Part shown: positions 36,835-45,266 of the stretch, piece by piece
How positions within the stretch are numbered: the first letter of the stretch is position 1
Layout of the letters: every line of letters begins with the position of its first letter
Assembly: GCA_031402435.1 (NCBI GenBank)
Contig: JANNSJ010000028.1
Location: forward strand, 56,478 to 120,477
Direction: 5' to 3'
DNA length: 64,000 nucleotides
Source of the DNA: UBA11986 sp031402435
GTDB taxonomy: Bacteria; Bacteroidota; Ignavibacteria; UBA10030; UBA6906
Made by a program: the position numbers and the translations under genes
Notes under the pieces: generated by a model
Seen by the model: only the letters and a program-made list of their open reading frames with translations
Told to the model about the DNA's origin: nothing
Database searches by the model: none

Positions 36835-38118
36835 TTATGGTTCAACAAGAGACTCAAAGATTTTGACAAGCTGACCCGACAGGTTGATTCTGCTGTATTT
36901 CTCCACCACGGCTGCGCTTGGGCCTTTCAGTGCTTTCTTTTCAAACAAGGTGAAGAACTCTTCTATCGCTATCTTGATTCCAGCAACATCGTCAGGGGCA
37001 ACGGTTTTACCCCCTGCTTCGAGAATGGTCGCCTTCAGAAACCCTTCCGGCACACAACCGAGGATCGGTTTTCGTGCACCGATGTATTCATACGTTTTGC
37101 CGGGCGATCCGAACTCGTCACCGACAATCATCCATAGCACATCAGAGGAGACGAGTTGCTTCACGCATTCGTTGTGCGGCAGATAGCCAAGCACGTTGAC
37201 GCTGTCCTGCAGACCAAGTTGCTCGACGATTTTCAGATTCTCGTCCCGGAAATTGCCAATGAAACGAGCTTCAATCTTTCCCCTCAATCGAGGCTTCTCT
37301 TCAAACAAATCATGTAATGCCTTCAGGAAAAAATCGGGAACCCGGTCTTCCCAGAAGATTCCGGCGTACGTAATACGCATCCTGCCGGTTGTGTGTTCAA
37401 CGGAACCATTGAGTGTATAATCTTCGGGATCGTATCCCTGCGAGACAATGTCGACATCGTGATACGTAAGGAAAGGATACCGGGCGATCAGGGACTCCTT
37501 CACGCGCCGGTTCGTGGCGATAACGTGGCTGCTTGCCCGCAATGCGTTTCTTTCAAGCACATAATGTCTCCACCTATGGAGAGGCGTCGCATAGAACTTG
37601 AAAGGGTAATCATGCCACGGATCCCGGTAGTCGAACACCAACGGTTTGTTGATTTTCGACTTCACATCAGCCCCAATCAGGAAATCAGTGAACGGCGGCG
37701 CAGTAGCGAACACGAGATCAAATGGAGTTTCCTTGTGAAGTTCCAAGGCTTTCGCAACAGCCTTTTTTCGCCACCCGATTTTATTGTCCGGGATGAATAG
37801 CGTATCACTGATCCGGCTTAAGAGTCTTCGCAGCCGCTCTGACGGAACCTTCACAACTTCCTTCTTCGCAAAAAGCTTCCCCGGTCCAGCGGTCTCCGTC
37901 CTAACGATCCGGATGTCCGGCGACTGCACTTCATCAAGAAGTGAGTCATCCTGCGCAAAGTAGCCGCCGGGCGTCACCGTCAGGACTGTCGGGTGCCAGC
38001 CGAACTTTGGCAAGTACTTTACAAATTTGAGTGTCCGCTGAACGCCACTCAGCCCCATCGGTGGAAAATAATACGCTATAACAAGAACTCTACGTGGGGA
38101 GCTTTCTTCGGGAACCAT
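36835..38118 (-). CDS. GT4-type glycosyltransferase
   Basis: This 427-residue cytoplasmic GT-B glycosyltransferase begins RRVLVIAYYFPPMGLSGVQR, the usual N-terminal nucleotide-fold strand with Gly loop. VFDYRDPWHDYPFKFY and the C-terminal acceptor half with MRITYAGIFWEDR, SVNVLGYLPHNECV, SSDVLWMIVGDEFGSPGKTYEYIGARKP (conserved Glu region) are typical of GT4. ATG 38118 follows the M24 peptidase stop by one base. Its substrate is unknown. Together with the GT39-like protein and epimerase it suggests cell-surface polysaccharide or glycoprotein synthesis. Confidence 0.85.
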   Translation of the reverse strand: MVPEESSPRRVLVIAYYFPPMGLSGVQRTLKFVKYLPKFGWHPTVLTVTPGGYFAQDDSLLDEVQSPDIRIVRTETAGPGKLFAKKEVVKVPSERLRRLLSRISDTLFIPDNKIGWRKKAVAKALELHKETPFDLVFATAPPFTDFLIGADVKSKINKPLVFDYRDPWHDYPFKFYATPLHRWRHYVLERNALRASSHVIATNRRVKESLIARYPFLTYHDVDIVSQGYDPEDYTLNGSVEHTTGRMRITYAGIFWEDRVPDFFLKALHDLFEEKPRLRGKIEARFIGNFRDENLKIVEQLGLQDSVNVLGYLPHNECVKQLVSSDVLWMIVGDEFGSPGKTYEYIGARKPILGCVPEGFLKATILEAGGKTVAPDDVAGIKIAIEEFFTLFEKKALKGPSAAVVEKYSRINLSGQLVKIFESLVEP

Positions 38119-38119
38119 A

Positions 38120-39196
38120 CTATACAATCATAAATTCTTTTGGGGCGGTGTTGAGGACTTCACACCCACCGGCTGTCAACAGCACATCATCTTCAATACG
38201 AACACCACCCATCCCCGGAATATAGACACCGGGTTCAATTGTTATGACACTCCGGGCTGTCAATTTTTCTTTACTCAAGGATGATACCCGCGGCCGTTCG
38301 TGCACCTGAATCCCGAGTCCATGACCCAGCGAATGATTGAAGTACTTACCGTAGCCTTCCCTGGTGATCCGACCACGCGCTACGGTATCAAGATCCTTCG
38401 CCCACATGCCAGCCCTGGCAGCGTTGATCGCGTCGCACTGGGCATTGAGCACCACGCTGTAGATCTTGCGCGCCTGCGCCGTTGCCTTGCCAACAGCAAC
38501 CGTGCGTGTGATATCGGAATTGTAGCCGCGCACTGTGCAGCCGAAGTCCAAGGTTACCAGCTCACCGTTTCTGATCCGCTTGTTGGTCGCCCGCGCATGA
38601 GGAAAAGAACCCCGTTCGCCACTCGCCACAATCGGTTCAAACGCATCCTTCTCTGCCCCGTATTTCTTGTGCAAATAACAAATTTCGGCAGCGATATCCA
38701 GCTCCGCAACACCCGGCTTGAGAGACCGAATCACATCATCGAACACAAGATCCGAAATACGAACCGCTGCACGGATGAAATCAATTTCTTCCTTCTCTTT
38801 GATAAGCACTATACTTTCGACAATATCATTGGTTGGAATGAAGGAGCCCTCGTGAACGAGTTTCCTCAACGTCCGGTATTGTGCGTAAGTAACCGTGTTG
38901 GAATCAAAACCGATACTCCGGCAGCCTTTCAGGAGTTTGAGGCGGGCCACTTCTTCGTACAACCCGTTTGATACGATAATACGTTTGTAGCCTTTGACTT
39001 CTGTTTTGGATTGCAGGGCATAGCGGGAATCGGTGAGGAAGAACGCATCTCGCTTTCGAACTACGCACAAGCCACTTGTCCCCGAGAATCCCGTCAGGTA
39101 ACGGATGCAAGGCAATGAACTGACGATGAATGCATCAAGCTCAAGATGCTGCATGCGTTCGCGCAGCAGGGCTACCCTTCTTCGGCTCATGTGCAT
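38120..39196 (-). CDS. M24 family aminopeptidase (Xaa-Pro aminopeptidase/PepQ-like)
   Basis: This 358-residue peptidase has a creatinase-like N-terminal domain (ELDAFIVSSLPCIRYLTGFS, AFFLTDSRYALQ) and the pita-bread metal site. Metal ligands are Asp in LVTLDFGCTVRGYNSDITRT (two), His in SLGHGLGIQVHERP, Glu in VITIEPGVYIPG and Glu in GVRIEDDVLLT. All five are present, so it should be active as a dimetal Xaa-Pro peptidase in the cytoplasm. It lies 9 bases downstream of guaB. Confidence 0.9.
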   Translation of the reverse strand: MHMSRRRVALLRERMQHLELDAFIVSSLPCIRYLTGFSGTSGLCVVRKRDAFFLTDSRYALQSKTEVKGYKRIIVSNGLYEEVARLKLLKGCRSIGFDSNTVTYAQYRTLRKLVHEGSFIPTNDIVESIVLIKEKEEIDFIRAAVRISDLVFDDVIRSLKPGVAELDIAAEICYLHKKYGAEKDAFEPIVASGERGSFPHARATNKRIRNGELVTLDFGCTVRGYNSDITRTVAVGKATAQARKIYSVVLNAQCDAINAARAGMWAKDLDTVARGRITREGYGKYFNHSLGHGLGIQVHERPRVSSLSKEKLTARSVITIEPGVYIPGMGGVRIEDDVLLTAGGCEVLNTAPKEFMIV

Positions 39197-39205
39197 CCGT
39201 ACGAC

Positions 39206-40672
39206 TTAGAGATGATAATTCGGAGCCTCTTTGGTAATGAAGATGTCGTGCGGATGACTCTCACGGAGTCCGGCATCGGTCATCCTGATAAACTGCGCTT
39301 TGGCTTTCATGTCAGCGATTGTTGGCGCTCCGCAGTACCCCATGGCGGCGCGAAGCCCTCCTACCATTTGATACACTGTATCCCCGATGGGTCCTTTATA
39401 TGGCACCCTCCCCTCGATTCCTTCAGGAACAAGTTTCTGGAGATCGTCCTCCGCATCCTGAAAATAACGATCCCGGCTCCCTTGCTTCATTGCTTCAATG
39501 GATCCCATACCACGGTACACCTTGTAGCTGCGACCTTCGTAGAGCACTTTCTCTCCCGGACTTTCATCCACACCGGCAAAGAGACCCCCGATCATGACCG
39601 AATCAGCTCCAGCAGCAATAGCCTTGGCAATGTCACCGGTCTGTTTGATGCCGCCGTCGGCAATGAGTGGTATGCGGGCTTTCGATGCGACCTTCGAACA
39701 CTCAAGGATGGCTGTAAGCTGGGGAACGCCGACACCAGCAACAACACGCGTCGTGCAGATTGATCCGGGCCCGATACCCACCTTCACACCGTTTGCACCC
39801 GCCCTGATGATGTCGCGCGTTCCTTCTGCCGTTCCAACGTTGCCTGCAACAAGTTCAAGATCAGGAAACAATCTTCGAACGGATTTTATCGTCTCAAGTA
39901 CTCCCCGTGAGTGCCCGTGCGCTGTATCTATGATAATGACATCAACGTCACCCCTGACGAGAGCTCGCACACGATCAGTAGTGTCAGCAGTAACGCCAAC
40001 AGCCGCGCCTACACGCAACCGGCCATGCTGATCCTTGCACGCGCTGGGAAATCTCTTTTTCTTTTGACTGTCCTTGAATGTGAGGAGCCCCTTCAGGACG
40101 CCACCCTTATCAACAACCGGCAGCTTTTCAATTTTATGTTTCTGCAGAATGCGTTCTGCCTGATGCAGTGTTGTCCCAACCGGTGCGGTGATAAGATTCT
40201 CACTTGTCATGATCTTCGAGACGAACTGATCCTCGTTAGGCTCGAACCGCAAATCCCTGTTGGTAATAATTCCGATCAGATGATTACCGCCGTCGACAAC
40301 AGGGATACCGGAGATCCTGTACTTGTTCATCAGATGAAGAACATCCTTCACTTTTTGATCTGCCCGCACAGTGACGGGATCAAGGATCATCCCGCTCTCA
40401 GATCTCTTGACGCGTGCGACTTCCTCCACCTGGCGGGTAATAGTCATGTTCTTGTGCAGGATGCCAATGCCGCCCTCGCGCGCCATTGCAATTGCCATAT
40501 CGGATTCCGTTACGGTATCCATGGCAGCACTGATCAAAGGAATGTTAAGCTCAATATTGTGCGTGAGCCTTGTGCGAACATTGACTTCGCGGGGGAGGAC
40601 GGCAGATTTTGCAGGGACTAAAAGAACATCATCATAGGTGAGCGCTTCACCAAGGATCTTTCGTATGGACAC
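39206..40672 (-). CDS. guaB: Inosine-5'-monophosphate dehydrogenase
   Basis: This 488-residue enzyme oxidises IMP to XMP, the committed step to GMP. It has EALTYDDVLLVPAKS, the Bateman CBS pair (about residues 95-205; VTVRADQKVKDVLHLM, GIITNRDLRF), IDTAHGHSRGVLE, and the active-site Cys in VGIGPGSICTTRVVAGVGVP. The mobile-flap region YRGMGSIEAM and EGRVPYKGPIGD are present. The start is GTG 40672. The full-length sequence has no unusual features. Confidence 0.95.
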   Translation of the reverse strand: MSIRKILGEALTYDDVLLVPAKSAVLPREVNVRTRLTHNIELNIPLISAAMDTVTESDMAIAMAREGGIGILHKNMTITRQVEEVARVKRSESGMILDPVTVRADQKVKDVLHLMNKYRISGIPVVDGGNHLIGIITNRDLRFEPNEDQFVSKIMTSENLITAPVGTTLHQAERILQKHKIEKLPVVDKGGVLKGLLTFKDSQKKKRFPSACKDQHGRLRVGAAVGVTADTTDRVRALVRGDVDVIIIDTAHGHSRGVLETIKSVRRLFPDLELVAGNVGTAEGTRDIIRAGANGVKVGIGPGSICTTRVVAGVGVPQLTAILECSKVASKARIPLIADGGIKQTGDIAKAIAAGADSVMIGGLFAGVDESPGEKVLYEGRSYKVYRGMGSIEAMKQGSRDRYFQDAEDDLQKLVPEGIEGRVPYKGPIGDTVYQMVGGLRAAMGYCGAPTIADMKAKAQFIRMTDAGLRESHPHDIFITKEAPNYHL

Positions 40673-40728
40673 GAGGAACCAAGATTAGATTGAATCAAAC
40701 GATGGGAGGATATTCTCCCTTAGACTGT

Positions 40729-41898
40729 TCATGTGTACGCCGGAATACCGGTAATGTCTTCACCGATAATCAGCGTATGCATTTCATGTGTTCCTTCGTA
40801 CGTGATAACAGATTCAAGATTCGCAGCATGACGCATAACCGGATATTCATCAAGAATACCATTTGCACCAAGAATGGATCGAGCCTCACGCGCAATCTCG
40901 AGCGCGTGGAATACGTTGTTGCGTTTGGCCATTGATATCTGCTGGAACCGTACCTTGCCCGAATCCTTCAGCCGCCCGAGTTGCAGCGCAAGGAGTTGAG
41001 CCTTTGTAATTTCAGTAACCATATGAACGAGCTTCGCCTGATTGAGTTGGAATGCAGCAATCGGCTTATCGAACTGAATACGCGATTTGGCATACTGCAA
41101 CGCCGCATCATAACACGCCATGGCGGCGCCAATCGCACCCCACGCAATTCCATAACGTGCCTGACTCAAACAACCAAGTGGCAGTTTCAAGCCATTGCCT
41201 TTGGGAAGAATGTTCTCTTTCGGAATATGCACATCCTGGAATATCAATTCTGACGTCACGGACGCTCTGAGCGAATGTTTGCCCTTCATTTCGGGTGCGG
41301 AAAATCCTTTCAGACCCTTCTCGACAAGAAAACCATGAACAACACCCTTGAGCTTCGCCCACACAACAACAATATCTGCAAGCGTCCCGTTCGTAATCCA
41401 CATCTTCGCGCCATTGATGACATACCCATCCGATGTTTCTTCCGCCCGCGTAATCATCCCGCCGGGATTGGAACCAAAATCCGGCTCTGTAAGGCCAAAA
41501 CAGCCAATCTTCTCTCCTTTGGCAAGCAATGGAAGCCAATAGTCCTTTTGTTGTTCAGAACCATAGGCATAGATTGGATACATCACAAGACCACTTTGGA
41601 CAGAAGCGAAGCTTCTCACTCCGCTATCGCCACGTTCAAGTTCCTGCATAACCAGTCCGTAGGCAACGTTGTTCATGCCTGCACAGCCATATTTCGCCGG
41701 AAGCGTTGCCCCAAACATACCAAGATCAGCCATCTTGGAAATCAAGTCCATGGGAAACGTTCCCGCACGGTTGTGTTTCTCAATGATTGGGAGAACATTA
41801 TCATCAACGAATTCCCGAACGGTATTCCTTACAAGAACTTCTTCTTCACTGAGAAGCGAATCGATGTTATAGTAATCAACATTCTGGAATTTCTGCAT
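40729..41898 (-). CDS. Glutaryl-CoA dehydrogenase-like acyl-CoA dehydrogenase
   Basis: This 389-residue FAD acyl-CoA dehydrogenase has the glutaryl-CoA dehydrogenase hallmarks: GAQ-type LPAKYGCAGMNNVAYG, RGDSGVRSFASVQSGLVMYP, FGLTEPDFGSNPGGM, GLSQARYGI-like LGCLSQARYGIAWGAIGA, and the C-terminal EGTHEMHTLIIGEDITGI with catalytic Glu. In glutaryl-CoA dehydrogenase an Arg near RSFASVQS recognises the substrate carboxylate, consistent here. It could continue lysine breakdown from aminoadipate through glutaryl-CoA to crotonyl-CoA. A minus-strand terminator-like hairpin lies only 28 bases upstream of its start codon. Confidence 0.85.
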   Translation of the reverse strand: MQKFQNVDYYNIDSLLSEEEVLVRNTVREFVDDNVLPIIEKHNRAGTFPMDLISKMADLGMFGATLPAKYGCAGMNNVAYGLVMQELERGDSGVRSFASVQSGLVMYPIYAYGSEQQKDYWLPLLAKGEKIGCFGLTEPDFGSNPGGMITRAEETSDGYVINGAKMWITNGTLADIVVVWAKLKGVVHGFLVEKGLKGFSAPEMKGKHSLRASVTSELIFQDVHIPKENILPKGNGLKLPLGCLSQARYGIAWGAIGAAMACYDAALQYAKSRIQFDKPIAAFQLNQAKLVHMVTEITKAQLLALQLGRLKDSGKVRFQQISMAKRNNVFHALEIAREARSILGANGILDEYPVMRHAANLESVITYEGTHEMHTLIIGEDITGIPAYT

Positions 41899-41925
41899 GG
41901 AGGATCCTAGGTTGGGTCAGAATGG

Positions 41926-41959
41926 AAAAAAGCCCTGTTCAGAAAAAGCAACACAGGGC
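41926..41959 (-). terminator. Minus-strand intrinsic terminator / possible attenuator
   Basis: On the minus strand the stem GCCCTGT / ACAGGGC (41953-41959 with 41932-41938) is followed by TTTTTTCC. It can end transcripts from the response regulator at 42204-43592. It also sits inside the leader of the glutaryl-CoA dehydrogenase gene. Confidence 0.7.
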
Positions 41960-42203
41960 CAAGAAAACTCATAAATTCGACTAAATGAACAAAAAAAAGT
42001 CTCTAATGTCAAGATATATTGGGTACTGAAGGAGAAAGCCGGAGTACACTGGTCAGGCGCATCCGGCTTTCAGAAGGAGAGATTAGATGTAGTACTGGTC
42101 AATAGAGTATACTGGCATAAACAAAAAAAGTTTCAAGCCTGGAGAAAAAACCTTTGGCGAAGAAAAGAAACAAGATACTACCCGAAGAATGCATGAAGGA
42201 ATT
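41960..42203. other. Intergenic region upstream of the glutaryl-CoA dehydrogenase gene
   Basis: The gap of about 300 bp between a response-regulator gene and the dehydrogenase gene is A-rich with no gene. It holds a second inverted repeat, AAAGCCGGA (42035-42043) / TCCGGCTTT (42062-42070), with an 18-base loop. No convincing -35/-10 pair was found. Confidence 0.45.
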
Positions 42204-43592
42204 CTAGGTATCCTGAACCTTCATACCATACTGTTTGATCTTGAGGTAGAGGGTTTTCTTGCTAATGCCGAGCGCGGCAGCTGTCTTTGTGCGGCTGTAG
42301 TTATAGTGCTTGAGCGTATGCTCAATATGCATGCGCTCCACTTCTTCCAGCGGAACAACCGTGTCCGAGAGAAAGTTCGAAACAGCCTGGGTAAGCCCTT
42401 CTGCTGACAACTTGTCCGTCCGATGAAAATACATTGAGAGATCAGGCTCTTCAATTGTATCGCTTGAAGAAAGAAGAACGGCACCTTCCAAAACATGCTC
42501 AAGTTCACGCACATTGCCAGGCCAATCATGGGACATCAGCAGGCTCATAGCGTTTTCTGAGAGCTTCTTCGGCGTTTTGGTTTTTGCTTTCCGCACAAGG
42601 AAGTAGTCCGCAAGAATCGGAATATCCTCCCTGTGTTCACTCAACAAGGGCACACGGAGAGTCACAACATTAAGCCGGTAGAGCAGATCTTCACGGAATC
42701 TCCCCGCTTTCACTTCCTCTCGAAGATCCTTGTTCGTTGCAGAAACCACGCGTACATCCACGGTCAACAAATTCGTCCCTCCAACCCTTCGAAACTCCCC
42801 TGTCTCCAGGAATCTGAGAAGTTTCGGTTGAATTGCCGGACTAATGTCGCCGACCTCATCGAGGAAGAGTGTGCCGCCATTCGCCACCTCGACAAGTCCC
42901 TGTTTCGCCGAGTACGCGTTGGTGAAGGCGCCTTTCTCGTGGCCGAACAATTCGCTCTCAAGGAGTGTATCTGGAATTGATGCACAGTTGACAGCAACAA
43001 ACGGGCGATCGTTCCGAGGGCTGCGCCGATGAATCAAGTTGGCAATCAGTTCCTTGCCCGTACCGCTCGCACCTTGAATCAGAACAAATGAATCACTCTC
43101 GGCAAACCGTGTCGCACTTTCGACCAGTTTCAGGAACACCGGACTTTGACCGATCAATTCATGACTACCAGCCTTCCGGGAAAGCTCGCTCTTCATCAAC
43201 TTGTTGTCAATGAACAGTTGCTTTCGTTCGATGGCGCGATGAATGGTGTTGAAGAGTTCATCGATGTCATAAGGCTTGGCAAGGAAGTCGTATGCACCCA
43301 GCTTGATTGTCTGGATCGCCGTCTTCACGTCAGCATAATTCGTCAGGATGATAACTTGCGTGGTGGGAGAATACTCGTGGACAAACTTCAGAACCTCGAT
43401 GCCGCTTACGCGTGGCATCCTGATATCCAACAGCAGAACATCATAGACTTTCCCCTGAATCTGGTTAATCGCCTGACCGCCATCGGATGCAGTGTCGACG
43501 GCGAATTCCTGCGTCTCTGTCAATTCACTTTCGAGAAGTGTGCGCAGGGATTCCTCATCATCAACAATCAGGAGATTGTAGCGTTTCGGCAT
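42204..43592 (-). CDS. NtrC-family response regulator with variant GAFTGA loop
   Basis: This 462-residue protein has a receiver (YNLLIVDDEESLRTLL, phospho-Asp in VLLLDIRMPRVSG, Lys in YDFLAKPYD). The AAA+ domain has Walker A GASGTGKELIANLIH, Walker B GGTLFLDEVGDIS and arginine-finger region FREDLLYRLNVVTLRV. A Fis-type HTH follows (YNYSRTKTAAALGISKKTLY). The sigma54-contact loop reads GAFTNA, with Asn in place of the second Gly. Start choice: ATG 43592 matches the family start and is preceded by GGTGG; a GTG at 43652 overlapping the upstream gene is also possible. It is paired with a single-domain receiver gene upstream. Confidence 0.88.
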   Translation of the reverse strand: MPKRYNLLIVDDEESLRTLLESELTETQEFAVDTASDGGQAINQIQGKVYDVLLLDIRMPRVSGIEVLKFVHEYSPTTQVIILTNYADVKTAIQTIKLGAYDFLAKPYDIDELFNTIHRAIERKQLFIDNKLMKSELSRKAGSHELIGQSPVFLKLVESATRFAESDSFVLIQGASGTGKELIANLIHRRSPRNDRPFVAVNCASIPDTLLESELFGHEKGAFTNAYSAKQGLVEVANGGTLFLDEVGDISPAIQPKLLRFLETGEFRRVGGTNLLTVDVRVVSATNKDLREEVKAGRFREDLLYRLNVVTLRVPLLSEHREDIPILADYFLVRKAKTKTPKKLSENAMSLLMSHDWPGNVRELEHVLEGAVLLSSSDTIEEPDLSMYFHRTDKLSAEGLTQAVSNFLSDTVVPLEEVERMHIEHTLKHYNYSRTKTAAALGISKKTLYLKIKQYGMKVQDT

Positions 43593-43644
43593 TGGTCCAC
43601 CAACTTTCTGGGGGGCGATGGCAACATCGCTGGAAGTTGAGTCT

Positions 43645-44013
43645 CTATTCACTCAGTACCCGCTCAATGGTTGTTAGCAGATCGACGAGGTCATACGGTT
43701 TACTTACAAAATCTTCAGCACCAAGTTTCTTGGACTCGATTGCATTTTTCAGATCGGCAAAACCTGTCAGCATCACGACCCTTGTCCTGGGGAATTTCTC
43801 TTTGATGAATTTCAGCACCTCAAAGCCATTCATTCGTGGCATTTTGATGTCGAGAAGAACAAGATCAAAACTCTCTTTCTGAATGTTCGAAATGGCTTCG
43901 TCGCCATCTGCAGCGGTCCTCACTTCGTACCCCTCGCTTACAAGCTCACCACTCAACACAGTCCTGAGCGCGTCTTCATCGTCGACAACCAGGATTTTTC
44001 TCTTTTCTGACAT
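43645..44013 (-). CDS. Single-domain response regulator (CheY-like receiver)
   Basis: This 122-residue stand-alone receiver has RKILVVDDEDALRTVL with acidic pair, phospho-Asp in LVLLDIKMPRMNG, Thr in VVMLTGFAD and Lys in EDFVSKPYD. No output domain is present, so it should act by protein-protein contact or in a phosphorelay. It is upstream of the NtrC-type regulator on the same strand (52-bp gap to ATG 43592), and its receiver closely resembles that protein's. Its promoter faces the receiver-DHp gene at 44237 divergently. Confidence 0.9.
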   Translation of the reverse strand: MSEKRKILVVDDEDALRTVLSGELVSEGYEVRTAADGDEAISNIQKESFDLVLLDIKMPRMNGFEVLKFIKEKFPRTRVVMLTGFADLKNAIESKKLGAEDFVSKPYDLVDLLTTIERVLSE

Positions 44014-44087
44014 GAACGACTCCAGATGTTGTTCTGCGGAATGCCCGCTTAAAGCTGCTCAACGCTACATTATCCTCCCACAATCGC

Positions 44088-44116
44088 CTTATACGGTGTG
44101 ACCGAAAATAGACAAA
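44088..44116 (-). promoter_or_regulatory. Possible promoter for the single-domain receiver gene
   Basis: On the minus strand, TTTGTC (44111-44116) is separated by 17 bases from TATAAG (44088-44093). The start codon is about 75 bases downstream. Confidence 0.4.
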
Positions 44117-44181
44117 CAATTTCAAAGAATCAACTAAATATCTTCTCCAACCAAGGTTCGCTGTGCCACACGAGAAACTAT

Positions 44182-44210
44182 TTGCAACTCACCCGCTCAA
44201 GTGCTATACT
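44182..44210 (+). promoter_or_regulatory. Sigma70-like promoter for the receiver-DHp gene
   Basis: TTGCAA (44182-44187), a 17-base spacer and TATACT (44205-44210) precede ATG 44237, giving a leader of about 20 bases with GGAG. The promoter would overlap the alternative GTG at 44201, which argues against that longer start. Confidence 0.55.
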
Positions 44211-44236
44211 CATTGAGGAAAAGACCCTGGAGACCT

Positions 44237-44902
44237 ATGGAAACACCTGAGATCATCAACCTCTTGTTCGTAGACGACGATACCGGATATATGGCCATTG
44301 CCCAACAATTGCTTGCCAAATACCAGGGGAAGAAATTCAACATCCTCTGGAAACAGGATGGCGCTTCGGCACTGGAGGAACTGCTGAAGAACCCCGGTAT
44401 CAACCTGATCGTTCTCGACTATTACCTCCCGGAAATGAACGGATTGGAAGTGACCAGAATGATACGGGAGAACAAGATCGAAGTCCCTATCATTTTTCTA
44501 ACGTCCAACCGTGATTTTCGGCTTGCCATCGAAGCAATGAAGTACGGCATCGAAGACTTCATGGTAAAGGACGAAGCTGTGGATTCGGTACTTCCGCGCA
44601 CGATCGTGAATATCCTCGAGCGGGTACACCTAAAGAAGCGTATTGCCGAGCAACAAAGGACGGATCTTATCGCCAAGAAGCGAACAGACGCAATCAAAGA
44701 ACTTGTCGTTACGGTCTGCCACGAGTTCAACAATCCGCTCGCGGCAATGAAAATCAGCACGGATATTCTGGCTCGCCAACATCTTCAGGGTGAGGAGATG
44801 ACACTGGTGAAAGAACTGGATCGTAACATCAGTCTGATCGAAAAAGAGATTACCAAGCTTCGCGATATTAACTTCGAGCGGATTGATTTCAAAAAATTCT
44901 AG
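44237..44902 (+). CDS. Receiver plus HisKA (DHp) protein without ATPase domain
   Basis: This 221-residue protein joins an N-terminal receiver (INLLFVDDDTGYMAIAQQLL, phospho-Asp in LIVLDYYLPEMNG, Thr in IIFLTSNRD, Lys in EDFMVKDEAV) to a dimerisation/histidine-phosphotransfer domain. That domain has H-box VTVCHEFNNPLAAMKIS near residue 170. The HATPase domain that normally follows is absent. The gene ends soon after the second DHp helix with no sign of a frameshifted remainder in the next 360 bases. It could be a phosphotransfer hub, a dominant regulator, or a natural truncation. It is divergent from the two response regulators. Confidence 0.85.
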   Translation: METPEIINLLFVDDDTGYMAIAQQLLAKYQGKKFNILWKQDGASALEELLKNPGINLIVLDYYLPEMNGLEVTRMIRENKIEVPIIFLTSNRDFRLAIEAMKYGIEDFMVKDEAVDSVLPRTIVNILERVHLKKRIAEQQRTDLIAKKRTDAIKELVVTVCHEFNNPLAAMKISTDILARQHLQGEEMTLVKELDRNISLIEKEITKLRDINFERIDFKKF

Positions 44903-44999
44903 CTGCTTCGATGATACCGGTAGTGGTTCCAGTGGAAGTTGGCACCCGTTGCCTGCTGAACGGAGATGAATCCACCGTGCAGTGACGGAATTCGGTAGT

Positions 45000-45080
45000 G
45001 CTCAAGTTACACCTGGACGAACAGAGACTGTCGTCCTCCTCTATCGATTCCAGGCATTAGACCAATAGGGAAACTTGATC
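45000..45080 (+). repeat. Dispersed palindromic repeat, copy 3 (about 81 bp, shortest)
   Basis: It begins GCTCAAGTT and ends AAACTTGAT, with GGACGAACAGAGACTGTCGTCC in between (positions 45014-45035), aligned to the GGACGACC palindrome of copy 1. The internal GC-rich hairpin present in copies 1 and 2 is missing. It lies in the 364-bp gap between the receiver-DHp and nif3-like genes. Confidence 0.75.
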
Positions 45081-45223
45081 CCCACTCGGAATTCCACTTG
45101 CATCTCTTGCCATCTATTTCTATATTTTGACAGTATTTTGAAATCAAGTGGCTGGGGTTTGAATGGTTCTGCGCTTTCCATTGATCAAAGAAAATTCAGT
45201 TAAACGTTCAATTTCAGGATAAC

Positions 45224-45255
45224 AAGTGTCCCGCCCAAGGCGGGACACTTTATTT
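45224..45255 (+). terminator. Strong hairpin with T-run just upstream of the nif3-like start
   Basis: A perfect 12-bp stem (AAGTGTCCCGCC 45224-45235, GGCGGGACACTT 45239-45250) with a 3-base loop is followed by TATTT. It ends 16 bases before ATG 45267. It may terminate transcripts from the gene at 44237 or act as an attenuator or translational control element for the gene that follows. Confidence 0.7.
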
Positions 45256-45266
45256 ATGCTCACCTC

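Noticed and set aside
44194..44203. Short GCTCAAGTG near the receiver-DHp gene as a fourth repeat copy
   Set aside because: Only nine bases match and there is no internal palindrome or second end, so chance is more likely.
44201..44236. Upstream GTG start for the receiver-DHp gene
   Set aside because: It overlaps the -10 element of a good sigma70-like promoter, and the downstream ATG has GGAG and matches the receiver start.
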